From Streptomyces exfoliatus (GTDB lineage: Bacteria; Actinomycetota; Actinomycetes; Streptomycetales; Streptomycetaceae): 64,000 nt of DNA. The position numbers and the translations under genes were made by a program. The DNA is taken from assembly GCF_000725545.1 (NCBI RefSeq), contig NZ_JNZP01000036.1, positions 1 through 64,000 on the forward strand, read 5' to 3'. Positions 24,896 through 32,270 of the stretch are shown here, one piece after another. The stretch's first letter is position 1, and every line of letters begins with the position of its first letter. The notes beneath the pieces are model-generated. The model was not told the DNA's origin. It ran no database searches and saw only the letters and a program-made list of their open reading frames with translations.

Positions 24896-25576
24896 GTGGC
24901 TGTGGCGCAGCAGGAACGTGCGATCCGTACCCGAAGGGTCATCCTGGAGACCGCCGCTGTGATCTTCGACGAGCGAGGCTACGAGTCGACGACCATCGCC
25001 GAGGTCCTGGAGCGGGCCGAAGTGACCAAGGGAGCCCTGTACTTCCACTTCCCCTCCAAGGGGGATCTCGCGCGCGGCGTCCTCGACGCCGCCGTGACCA
25101 CCGACGGCGTACGCCCGCAGGCCCTCAAGCTGCAGGAGATGATCGACACCCTGCTGCTGCTCGCCTACCGGCTGCCCCGCGAACCCATGCTCAGCGCGGC
25201 CCTGCGGCTCGCGGTCGACCTCCAGTCCCGCCGTCAGTTCGGCACCGCCTGGCCCGACTGGATCGAGCTGCTCACCGGAATCCTGCGGGACGCCAAGGGA
25301 CGGGGTGAGGTCCTCCCGCACGTCGACGAGGCCGAGATCGCCCGCATGCTCGTGTGCACCTGGACCGGTGTCCGCGTGGTGAGCGAAGGCCTCGCCGGCG
25401 GCCGCGACCTGCCCGGTGAGGTCGCCGTGCTCCTCCAGCTCCTCCTGCCCGCCGTCGCGACCCCCACCGTCCTGCCCCGCCTCGAGGTGTCGTCCGCCAG
25501 GGCCGCCCACCTCTACGACGACATGCCCGCCTGGCGGGCCGAGACGGCCGAGTCCACCGTCGGCCTGACCCGCTGA
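24896..25576 (+). CDS. TetR-family gamma-butyrolactone receptor (ScbR/ArpA type)
   Basis: 226 residues. The N-terminal TetR helix-turn-helix (about 10-60) contains AAVIFDERGYESTTIAEVLE and VTKGALYFHFPSK, the signature of ScbR/ArpA/BarA receptors, which repress until they bind a butyrolactone. The C-terminal ligand domain has the family's TWTGVRVVSEGL stretch with its conserved Trp. It starts at GTG 24896; GTG 24902 is possible. It is divergent from the AfsA-type gene across an ARE-like site and convergent with a SARP gene 20 bp away. Likely targets are its own promoter and the ARE-like sites before the SARP and the transposase-like gene. Pseudo-receptors that bind antibiotics look similar, but the synthase next door favours a true receptor. 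Confidence 0.92.
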   Translation: MAVAQQERAIRTRRVILETAAVIFDERGYESTTIAEVLERAEVTKGALYFHFPSKGDLARGVLDAAVTTDGVRPQALKLQEMIDTLLLLAYRLPREPMLSAALRLAVDLQSRRQFGTAWPDWIELLTGILRDAKGRGEVLPHVDEAEIARMLVCTWTGVRVVSEGLAGGRDLPGEVAVLLQLLLPAVATPTVLPRLEVSSARAAHLYDDMPAWRAETAESTVGLTR

Positions 25577-25596
25577 GGCCCCGGCCACCCCACCCC

Positions 25597-26430
25597 TCAC
25601 CCGGTACGGGCCGACTCCCACAGCGGCACCACGACCGCGCCGCCCCCGCGCTGCGCGGGCGGTGTCGCCGGGACCCGCGACGGGCTCAGCACCCGCTGGT
25701 GCAGCCACTGGATGTCCGGCGACGGTTCGAGCCCCAGCTCGTCGCGGAGGATCCGCCGGACCGTCCGGTAGGCGTCGAGCGCCTCGGCGCGCCGCCCCGC
25801 CTGGTGCAGGGCGGCGATCAGCTGGCCGTGGAACCACTCGTTGAGCGGGTAGTCGTGGACCAGCGTGCGCAGCTCGGGAACGAGTTCGCGCAGCCGCCCG
25901 AGCCGCCGCATCGCCTCGATCCGCAGCTCCAGGGCCCTGATCCGCAGCTCCTCCAGGTGGACCACCCGGCCGGCGAGCACGTCGCCCGTCGGTACGTTGG
26001 AGAGGACCGGGCCGCGCCACAGGCCGAGCGCCAGGGCGACGGCGTCGGCCGCCGCCTCGTACCGGCCCGCCGAGAGGTCGTCCCTGCCCCGCGCGACGAG
26101 CCGTTCGAAGACCTTGATGTCGATGGCCGAGTCGTCGACGTGCATGGTGTAGCCGCCGAACCGCGTGGTCAGCAGGGACTGTTCGGAGTCCGGGCGGGCG
26201 TCCCCCGTCAGCAGCCGGCGCGCGTGGTGGACGTAGGTCTGCACGGTGTTGAGCGCGGAGCGCGGCGGGCTGTGCTGCCACAGCTCCTGGATGAACGTGT
26301 CCGGCGTGACGAGGTCGTTGGCGTGGGTGAGCAGCAGGGCCAGGATCTGGGAGACCTTGGGCGTCGCCGCCGGAAGGACCTCACCGTCGTCGGCGATGAT
26401 CTGGAACGGTCCCATGAGGGTGAACCGCAT
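25597..26430 (-). CDS. SARP-family transcriptional activator
   Basis: 277 residues: an OmpR-type winged helix (about 1-95, MRFTLMGPFQI through TTRFGGYTMHV) followed by a bacterial transcriptional activation domain (about 100-250, including WRGPVLSNV and EWFHGQLIAALHQAGRRAEAL). This is the standard small SARP, the usual pathway-specific activator of Streptomyces clusters. A good ribosome site (GAAGGAG) precedes ATG 26430, and an ARE-like operator lies 35 bp upstream of the start, which suggests the GBL receptor represses it until the signal builds up. It probably activates PKS or tailoring promoters here. Confidence 0.93.
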   Translation of the reverse strand: MRFTLMGPFQIIADDGEVLPAATPKVSQILALLLTHANDLVTPDTFIQELWQHSPPRSALNTVQTYVHHARRLLTGDARPDSEQSLLTTRFGGYTMHVDDSAIDIKVFERLVARGRDDLSAGRYEAAADAVALALGLWRGPVLSNVPTGDVLAGRVVHLEELRIRALELRIEAMRRLGRLRELVPELRTLVHDYPLNEWFHGQLIAALHQAGRRAEALDAYRTVRRILRDELGLEPSPDIQWLHQRVLSPSRVPATPPAQRGGGAVVVPLWESARTG

Positions 26431-26464
26431 GACGCACTCTCCTTCAAGGTGACGTCGCAGGCGT

Positions 26465-26488
26465 GAAAACGGGGTGTACGGTCTGTTT
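26465..26488. promoter_or_regulatory. ARE-like operator upstream of the first SARP gene
   Basis: It has AAAAC (26466-26470) and GTTTT (26485-26489) arms around a GTAC centre (26476-26479), and reads CGGTCTGTTT in the conserved half. It lies just before the SARP start and just past the stop of the transposase-like gene. Confidence 0.6.
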
Positions 26489-26516
26489 TAAGGTCATGAA
26501 AAAGCGGCGTCGACAC

Positions 26517-27755
26517 TCAGCCGGCCCTGAGCAACAGCCCCCGTCCGGCCCCGGCGCCGACCCGGACCCTGGTCCTGCCCCGGAGCGCGGCGTCGCCCAC
26601 CCTCCCGGCGGCCGCTCCGGCCGTCCGTATGCAGGCGAGATGGGCGACCGAGGCGAGCGTGATGTGCCGGTGCCAGCCCTGGAAGGACCGGCCGGCGAAG
26701 TCCCGCAGCCCGACCCGCGCACTGGCCAGGGCGTCGTCGCGGTCCACCACCTCGGCGAGCGCGGCGAACCGCAGCGCGTCACCGGGGCGCATCCCCGGGT
26801 CCGCCAGCCACAGCCGGACGGCGGACGGGTCGGCCTCGGGCCACTGGGCCACCAGGAGCCGCGCCCCGCCCGCCTCCCGGCCGCCGCCGCCGTCCCGCGC
26901 CTCGTGCAGGGTGACCGGCACGGTCATCGTCAGGCTTCGGCCGCCCCCGGTGAGCGGGGCGTACGGCCGCCAGAGCCGGCGCAGCGAGGCGACGAGCCGG
27001 CCCGGCGTGTGCGGGAGGACGCCGTGGCCCGGCAGGGCCAGCGGGTCCACCCGGAGCCGTATCCGGTCGTCGACGCGCTGCACCAGCGGGATGCCGGCCG
27101 CCTCGAAGTGCCGCCCCATCCGCAGCGGATCGAGGCCGGGGGCGTCGAGCACGACCGGGTGGGGCGTCCCGGGCAGGGAGCGGGCGGCGCGCAGGGCGAC
27201 GTCGCCCGCGTTCTCCTCCGGGCTCAGGGCCCGGCTGGTCTCGGGGATGTGGGCCCGGCGCCGCCGGGAGTCGTCCTCGACCCAGTCGGCCGGCAGGACG
27301 AGCTGCCAGTTCACCGGCACGCCCGCGGCGGGCGAGGCCAGCCACGCGCCGTAGGACTGCTGCCCGGTGACGGTCCGTCCGAGCTCGGGCACGAAGTACT
27401 CCGCCACGCCGACCGAGTGGCCGCCCGCCTTGGGCACGACGGTGGGCCGCACCACCCAGGCCTGCGGGTCGAGCAGCTCGTCGGCGTGCCGGGCGAGGCC
27501 GCGGCGGACGGGCTCCCACTCCCAGGAGGACTCGCTGATGAAGTGGTGCACGCTCTGCTTGCGGGCCGCCTCGCCGCCGAACTGGTCCGCCACGTTGCGC
27601 AGGGTCTTGCGCCCGTGCGCGGCGAGCAGCCCGGCGACGTACTCCTCGGCCTTCAGTCGCTGGTCGCTGCGCGGCAGCGAGGCGAACAGGTCGAGGGGTA
27701 CCCCGGCGAGCGTCTCGGGGAACGTCGGGCTGTCCGAGGTCGCGTGCATCTCCAT
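26517..27755 (-). CDS. Degenerate IS701-like transposase protein, possibly domesticated
   Basis: 412 residues. The body follows the IS701-type DDE transposase plan: KAEEYVAGLL, VHHFISESSWEWEPVR, then PKAGGHSVGVAEYF, and near the end GRSFQGWHRHITLASVAHL. However, the first-Asp motif (family VVDDTGLPK) reads VVRPTVVPK, and the Glu expected before the GRS(W/F)xGWH segment is not there, so transposition is unlikely. No terminal inverted repeats or target duplications were seen. ATG 27755 follows GGGAG; longer in-frame extensions are shadow sequence. It has its own ARE-like site about 100 bp upstream and points toward the SARP, so it looks like a retained member of the GBL regulon. Its role is unknown. 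Confidence 0.8.
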   Translation of the reverse strand: MEMHATSDSPTFPETLAGVPLDLFASLPRSDQRLKAEEYVAGLLAAHGRKTLRNVADQFGGEAARKQSVHHFISESSWEWEPVRRGLARHADELLDPQAWVVRPTVVPKAGGHSVGVAEYFVPELGRTVTGQQSYGAWLASPAAGVPVNWQLVLPADWVEDDSRRRRAHIPETSRALSPEENAGDVALRAARSLPGTPHPVVLDAPGLDPLRMGRHFEAAGIPLVQRVDDRIRLRVDPLALPGHGVLPHTPGRLVASLRRLWRPYAPLTGGGRSLTMTVPVTLHEARDGGGGREAGGARLLVAQWPEADPSAVRLWLADPGMRPGDALRFAALAEVVDRDDALASARVGLRDFAGRSFQGWHRHITLASVAHLACIRTAGAAAGRVGDAALRGRTRVRVGAGAGRGLLLRAG

Positions 27756-27850
27756 CAACTCCCTGCGAAACCGTGGCGTCCGTTTCCGGTCATGGCACGC
27801 CGAGGGAAGCCATGCCGTGCGAGGAGTCGCGCGGCGAGCCATACAGCAAA

Positions 27851-27874
27851 TGAAACCACACACCCGGTTTGTTA
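27851..27874. promoter_or_regulatory. ARE-like operator upstream of the transposase-like gene
   Basis: GAAACC...CGGTTTGTTA matches the ARE layout (CGGTTTGTT exact). It lies in the 305-bp gap 27756-28060 between the divergent transposase-like and flavin monooxygenase genes, so it may act on either. The rest of that gap is AT-richer than its surroundings and holds no gene I can support. Confidence 0.58.
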
Positions 27875-28060
27875 TGGCGACCTCATGGACCCCTCGTTTC
27901 TCCCCCTGCACTTTCTGTGACGATATGATCTGAAATGTTCTTCACGACTCCCCTGGCACCCATGGACCGGGGGAGCGGGATTACCGACGCGTTACTCCGC
28001 GTGAACCCGGCCCGTGCATGCTCAATCCGGTTGTTTCCAGCCGAGATATGAGGAGTCACG

Positions 28061-29239
28061 ATGGCGACGCCCGTGAACGAAGCCGAAGCTGTGCTGCAAG
28101 CGGTGAGGGAGGTTGTTCCCCGGCTCCGCGAGAACGGCCTCGAAGCCGAGAACCGAGGCTGGATCCCCGACGAGAACATCGAACTGCTGGAGAAGGCGGG
28201 CGTCTTCCGCATCGCGGTTCCGAAGCGCTTCGGCGGCCTCGACCTCCCGGCGGCCGAGCAGGCGGCGATCGTCGCCGAGATCGGTCGCGGCTGCGGCTCG
28301 ACCGGCTGGGTCTCCTGCGCGTGGGTCTCCAGCGCCTGGATCGCCACCCAGTACCCGGACAAGGCCCAGGAAGAGATCTTCGTCGACGGCTCCGTCCGGA
28401 TCTCCGGCGGCTTCACCCCCACCGGCACCGCCGTCGAGACCGAGGGCGGGTACGTCCTCAACGGCTCGTGGCGCTTCAACACCGGCATCAAGGGCGCGGA
28501 CTGGAACATCTACGCGGCGATGCTCCAGCGGCCCGGCCAGGAGGACGAAGAGGTCTTCGCCATCGTCCCCGCCTCCGACGTCTCCATCGCCGACGACTGG
28601 GACGTCACCGCAGCCGCCGGCACCGGAAGCTCGACGACCACGGTCAAGGACCTCTTCGTCCCCGCCCACCGCGTCGTGGACGGCATCGAGGTCCTCGAGG
28701 GCCTCGTCGGCGACCGCTCCAACGCGGGCGCCACGGGCCGCAACTACGGCCTCACCGCCTACGTCATGGCCCTCTCCGTCCCGGTCTACTTCGGCCTCGC
28801 CCGCGCCGCCCTCGAGGTCTTCCTCCAGCGCCTGCCGGGCAAGGGCATCGCCTACACCCACTGGGCCGAGCAGCGCGAGCACCCCTACACGCAGGTGAAG
28901 GTCGCGGTCGCCGCCAACAAGATCACCGCCGCCGAGGGCCTCGCCGAAGGCTGGCTCCGCCTCATGCAGAGCGGAGCGGACGCCGGCGAGCAGCTCTCCG
29001 TCGAGCAGAAGGCCACCATGCGAGGCCAGTTCGGCTACGCCGTCCAGCTCGCGAAGGAAGCCGTCCAGGAGCTCCACGACATCAGCGGCGCGTCGATCAT
29101 CGCCCGCACGGCCCCCTTCCAGCGCATCCAGCGGGACATCGAGGGCCTCTACCTGCACGGCCTGATGACCCCCGTCGGCAGCCTGGAGGCCCACGGCCGG
29201 GTCCTCGTCGGCCTCGACCCGGGCACCGACTACCTCTAG
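28061..29239 (+). CDS. Flavin-dependent monooxygenase, acyl-CoA dehydrogenase fold (group D)
   Basis: 392 residues over the whole acyl-CoA dehydrogenase-like fold: an N-terminal helical part (VPRLRENGLEAE, FRIAVPKRFGGLDLP), a middle beta region (GCGSTGWVSCAW, GSWRFNTGIKGADW, DVTAAAGTGSSTTTV) and a C-terminal helical part (VAANKITAAEGLAEGW, LHDISGASII). The TGWV and WRFNTG motifs belong to HsaA/HpaB-like oxygenases that use reduced flavin rather than to true acyl-CoA dehydrogenases. Related enzymes hydroxylate aromatic or polyketide substrates, and distant relatives such as KijD3 oxidise sugar amines, so the substrate here is open. A clear AGGAG precedes ATG 28061. No flavin reductase gene is visible nearby. 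It leads a run with an amine oxidase and an imine-reductase-like gene. Confidence 0.85.
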   Translation: MATPVNEAEAVLQAVREVVPRLRENGLEAENRGWIPDENIELLEKAGVFRIAVPKRFGGLDLPAAEQAAIVAEIGRGCGSTGWVSCAWVSSAWIATQYPDKAQEEIFVDGSVRISGGFTPTGTAVETEGGYVLNGSWRFNTGIKGADWNIYAAMLQRPGQEDEEVFAIVPASDVSIADDWDVTAAAGTGSSTTTVKDLFVPAHRVVDGIEVLEGLVGDRSNAGATGRNYGLTAYVMALSVPVYFGLARAALEVFLQRLPGKGIAYTHWAEQREHPYTQVKVAVAANKITAAEGLAEGWLRLMQSGADAGEQLSVEQKATMRGQFGYAVQLAKEAVQELHDISGASIIARTAPFQRIQRDIEGLYLHGLMTPVGSLEAHGRVLVGLDPGTDYL

Positions 29240-29398
29240 ATCCCCCCGGCGCCGGTCGGCCTTCCCCACCGACCGCCGCCCTCCGCGGGCCGCCGCCCCC
29301 CGCCGGCGTCCCGCGCCACGTCGCCCGTGCGTCACCGCGCGACGGCACCCGCACACCCATGAAGCCCTTTCCCACCGGCAGAGACGGAAAAGAGAACG

Positions 29399-30844
29399 GT
29401 GAACCCCGAGAACTCGAGAACCGACGCCGCAGACCAGGTCCGGCAGCACTCCCGCCGCAGCATCCTGCGCGCCGGCGCCGCCCTCGGCGCCGCCACCGCC
29501 CTGTCGGTGACGGCCTCCGGGCTGCTCGCTCCCTCCGCGGCGGCGGAGGAGCAGATCTCCTACGACGTCATCGTCGTCGGCGCCGGCTACGCCGGAATCA
29601 GCGCCGCGCGCGACCTCCGCGCCCAGGGCTACCGCGTCCTGGTCCTGGAGGCCCGCAACCGCGTCGGCGGCCGCACCTGGACCGACACCTTCGCCGGTCA
29701 CACCGTGGAGATGGGCGGCACCTGGGTCGACCCCGCCTCCCAGCCGCACGTCGGCGCCGAGCTCACCCGGTACGGCATCGGCCTCGTCGAGGACCAGGCC
29801 CCGGAGCGCACCTTCCTGCCGACCCCCAGCGGCCCGCAGGAGTTCGCCCCGGCCCAGGGCTTCGGCAACCTCGGCCTCGTCTACGAGCGGATCTTCGAGG
29901 GCTCCCCGCAGTACTTCGAGCGGCCCTTCGAGCCCCTGTACCGCTCGGACCTCATCGGCCCCAAGGACAAGCTCTCGCTGCGCGACCGGCTGAACCAGAT
30001 GGGCCTCACGCCGGAGGAGGAGCTCCTCGTCAACGGCCAGACCGCCGTGTACTCGGGCGGCTCCAGCAGCTCCGGCGCGCTCACCATGCTCGCCCAGTGG
30101 TGGGCGCTCTCCGGCCACAACAACGCCGGCTGGAACAACACCATGCGCTACCGCATAGCCGGCGGCACGGCGGCCCTCCTCAACGCCATGCTGAACGAGG
30201 CGCAGCCCGTCCTGCGCCTCAGCACCCCGGTCACCTCGGTCACCCAGAGCGGCGGCCGCTACTACGTCACCACCCAGGCGGGCCGCAGCTACCAGGCCCT
30301 CGGTGTCGTCGTCGCCGTCCCCGCCAACGTGTGGCAGACGATCAAGTTCTCGCCGGCGCTCCCCGCCGCGCAGACGACGGCCACCACCCAGGGCATCGGC
30401 GTGAAGACCGGCACCAAGCTCTGGATCAACGCGCGCAGCGCCAAGGGCCGGTTCTACGCCCAGGGCAAGGAGGGCGGCTCCCCGATCACCATGGTGGTGC
30501 CGGACAAGTACACCGCCGAGGGCCAGCTGTACATCGCCTTCAGCACCGACCCGAACCTCGACCCGAACAACGCGACGCAGGTCCGCGCGGCCGTCCAGCA
30601 GCTCGGCGCCGACCTCGACATCGTCTCCATCAAGGCGCACCGCTGGGGCAGCGACCCGTTCGCGCGCGGCGGCTGGGCCTTCCGCAAGCCGGGTCAGCTC
30701 ACCTCCCTCTATCCGGCGGTCACCCAGCCGGCCGGCCGGCTGGCCTTCGCCAGCGGCGACATCGCCAACGGCTGGAGCGGCTACATCGACGGAGCGATCG
30801 AGTCCGGACGGCGCGCCGCCCGCGACGCCTCCGTGGGCATCTGA
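29399..30844 (+). CDS. Flavin-containing amine oxidase with Tat signal
   Basis: 481 residues, GTG start. Residues 1-50 form a twin-arginine signal (SRRSILRAG, a hydrophobic Ala-rich stretch, ASAAAE-like cleavage area), so the folded flavoprotein should be exported. Then the FAD-binding motif VVGAGYAGISAARDL, the MAO-type VGGRTWTDTF, and a C-terminal LAFASGDIANGWSGYIDGA flavin contact. Flavin amine oxidases turn amines into imines with O2, giving H2O2. It is paralogous to the gene at 43278. Flanked by a flavin monooxygenase and an imine-reductase-like gene, it probably acts on a pathway amine or ring; the exact substrate is not shown. The 159-bp gap before it has a weak 7-bp hairpin (29253-29275). 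Confidence 0.9.
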   Translation: MNPENSRTDAADQVRQHSRRSILRAGAALGAATALSVTASGLLAPSAAAEEQISYDVIVVGAGYAGISAARDLRAQGYRVLVLEARNRVGGRTWTDTFAGHTVEMGGTWVDPASQPHVGAELTRYGIGLVEDQAPERTFLPTPSGPQEFAPAQGFGNLGLVYERIFEGSPQYFERPFEPLYRSDLIGPKDKLSLRDRLNQMGLTPEEELLVNGQTAVYSGGSSSSGALTMLAQWWALSGHNNAGWNNTMRYRIAGGTAALLNAMLNEAQPVLRLSTPVTSVTQSGGRYYVTTQAGRSYQALGVVVAVPANVWQTIKFSPALPAAQTTATTQGIGVKTGTKLWINARSAKGRFYAQGKEGGSPITMVVPDKYTAEGQLYIAFSTDPNLDPNNATQVRAAVQQLGADLDIVSIKAHRWGSDPFARGGWAFRKPGQLTSLYPAVTQPAGRLAFASGDIANGWSGYIDGAIESGRRAARDASVGI

Positions 30845-30939
30845 CCAGGCCGAACCGTCGGAACGGCCGCCGTATACCAGGGAATTACTCCGGGGTTACC
30901 GGCGGCTGAGAGGCACGCGCCTAGCCTCGTACGCATGAA

Positions 30940-30963
30940 TGCACGGCACTCCTGTGCCGTGCA
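30940..30963. promoter_or_regulatory. Perfect 10-bp inverted repeat upstream of the imine-reductase-like gene
   Basis: TGCACGGCAC-TCCT-GTGCCGTGCA, about 40 bp before ATG 31004. It could be an operator, or a hairpin in the leader of the following gene. No T-run follows. Confidence 0.5.
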
Positions 30964-31003
30964 TTTCACGCTGTGCGCGTCAACGAGAAAGTTGTGCCTC
31001 TTC

Positions 31004-31897
31004 ATGAACACCACTGCACATGCCGACAACGACACCCCCATTTCCGTCATCGGCCTGGGCCTGATGGGTCAGGCGCTCGTCGGCGCCTTCCTGAAGTCCG
31101 GCATCCGCACCACCGTGTGGAACCGCTCGCCGGAGAAGGCCCGGACACTCGTCGAGAACGGCGCCGTGCTTGCCGCCACGGCCGCCGACGCGGTCGCGGC
31201 AGCCCCGCTGATCGTCGTGTGCGTCACCGACTACGACGTCGCCCACGCCGTCCTGGACCCGCTGGCCGACGCCCTGCGGGGAAAGACCGTCGTCAACCTC
31301 ACCTCGGGTCACTCCGAGGGCGCCCGCGACACCGCGCGCTGGGCGGCCGAGCACGGGGTCAAGTACCTCGACGGCGCCATCATGGCCATCCCGCCCGTCA
31401 TCGGCACCGAGCACGCCTCGCTGCTGTACGCCGGCCCCCAGGAGGTCTTCGACGCGCACGAGGCCACCCTGGCGAGCCTCGGGCGAGCCACCCACCTCGG
31501 CGACGACCACGGCCTGGCCTCGCTCTACGACGTGGCCCTGCTCGGCATCATGTGGGGCGTCCTCAACAGCTTCCTGCACGGCGTCGCGCTCCTTGAGACC
31601 GCGAACGTCAAGGCCGGCGCCTTCGCCCCGCTCGCCAACGACTGGATCGGCGCGGTCACCAACTTCGTCTCGGCCTACGCGGGCCAGATCGACGAGGGCA
31701 GCTACCCCGCCCACGACGCCACCATCGACACCCACTGGGCGACGATGGTGCACCTGATCCACGAGAGCGAGGCGACCGGCGCGAGCGCCGAGCTGCCCAC
31801 GTTCGTCAAGGAGCTCACCGACCGGGCGATCGCCGCCGGCCGGGGCGGCGACAGCTACGCCGCCATGATCGAGCAGTTCAGGAAGCGCACCACCTGA
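31004..31897 (+). CDS. NAD(P)-binding imine-reductase-like oxidoreductase
   Basis: 297 residues with the plan of imine reductases, which belong to the beta-hydroxyacid dehydrogenase superfamily: an N-terminal Rossmann fold (VIGLGLMGQALVGAFLKSG, then TVWNRSPEKA), the central YLDGAIMAIPPVIGTEHASLL segment, and an all-helical C-terminal dimer domain (about 165-297, SLYDVALLGIMWG). These enzymes reduce cyclic imines with NADPH. It follows a flavin amine oxidase, so the two may act in opposite directions on one C-N bond. ATG 31004 was chosen because homology begins soon after it; the in-frame ATG 30935 would place the inverted repeat inside the gene. A paralogue lies at 58250-59131. Confidence 0.87.
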   Translation: MNTTAHADNDTPISVIGLGLMGQALVGAFLKSGIRTTVWNRSPEKARTLVENGAVLAATAADAVAAAPLIVVCVTDYDVAHAVLDPLADALRGKTVVNLTSGHSEGARDTARWAAEHGVKYLDGAIMAIPPVIGTEHASLLYAGPQEVFDAHEATLASLGRATHLGDDHGLASLYDVALLGIMWGVLNSFLHGVALLETANVKAGAFAPLANDWIGAVTNFVSAYAGQIDEGSYPAHDATIDTHWATMVHLIHESEATGASAELPTFVKELTDRAIAAGRGGDSYAAMIEQFRKRTT

Positions 31898-31960
31898 GGC
31901 AACCGGCTCCCGAGCCGGACGGTGTCGCGGCCGGACGCGGCGCGAACCCGGATGCCGAAG

Positions 31961-31998
31961 AGCTCCGGCGGCCACCCGTCACGGTGACCGCCGGAGCT
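31961..31998. terminator. Bidirectional terminator between convergent imine-reductase-like and ferredoxin genes
   Basis: AGCTCCGGCGG (31961-31971) pairs perfectly with 31988-31998; the stem extends inward with one mismatch to about 16 bp around CGTCAC. Confidence 0.8.
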
Positions 31999-32043
31999 GC
32001 GAGCGTGCCGGGAGGGGCCCTCTCGGACCTCTCCGGGCCGTCG

Positions 32044-32250
32044 TCAGGCCCCCTCGGGCGTCAGCAGGACCGCCTCCGTGGGGCAGCACTCCGCCACGTC
32101 CATGGCGGCCTTGATCTCTTCCTCGCTCTCGAGCACGCTCTGGAGCACGATGCCCCTGCCGTTCTCGACGCGGAACAGGTCCGGGTTCATGGCCAGGCAC
32201 GTACCCGCGCCGGCGCAGGCCTTCCGGTCGATCGTGAGCGTCATCTTCAT
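32044..32250 (-). CDS. 3Fe-4S ferredoxin
   Basis: 68 residues, typical of Streptomyces P450-partner ferredoxins. The cluster ligands are CAGAGTC near residue 12 and CCPTEA near residue 55; the first group lacks one Cys of the 4Fe pattern, which indicates a [3Fe-4S] cluster. The body MKMTLTIDRKACAGAGTC is characteristic. It lies 20 bp downstream of the P450 and should pass electrons to it. It might also serve the [2Fe-2S] sugar 3-dehydrase at 50325, which has no reductase partner nearby. Confidence 0.93.
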   Translation of the reverse strand: MKMTLTIDRKACAGAGTCLAMNPDLFRVENGRGIVLQSVLESEEEIKAAMDVAECCPTEAVLLTPEGA

Positions 32251-32270
32251 GCGGGTTCGTCTCCCCTGGT

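Noticed and set aside
30868..30908. Imperfect 13-bp inverted repeat after the first amine oxidase as a terminator
   Set aside because: It has two mismatches and a 15-nt loop, clearly weaker than the other terminators here; not listed as a feature.
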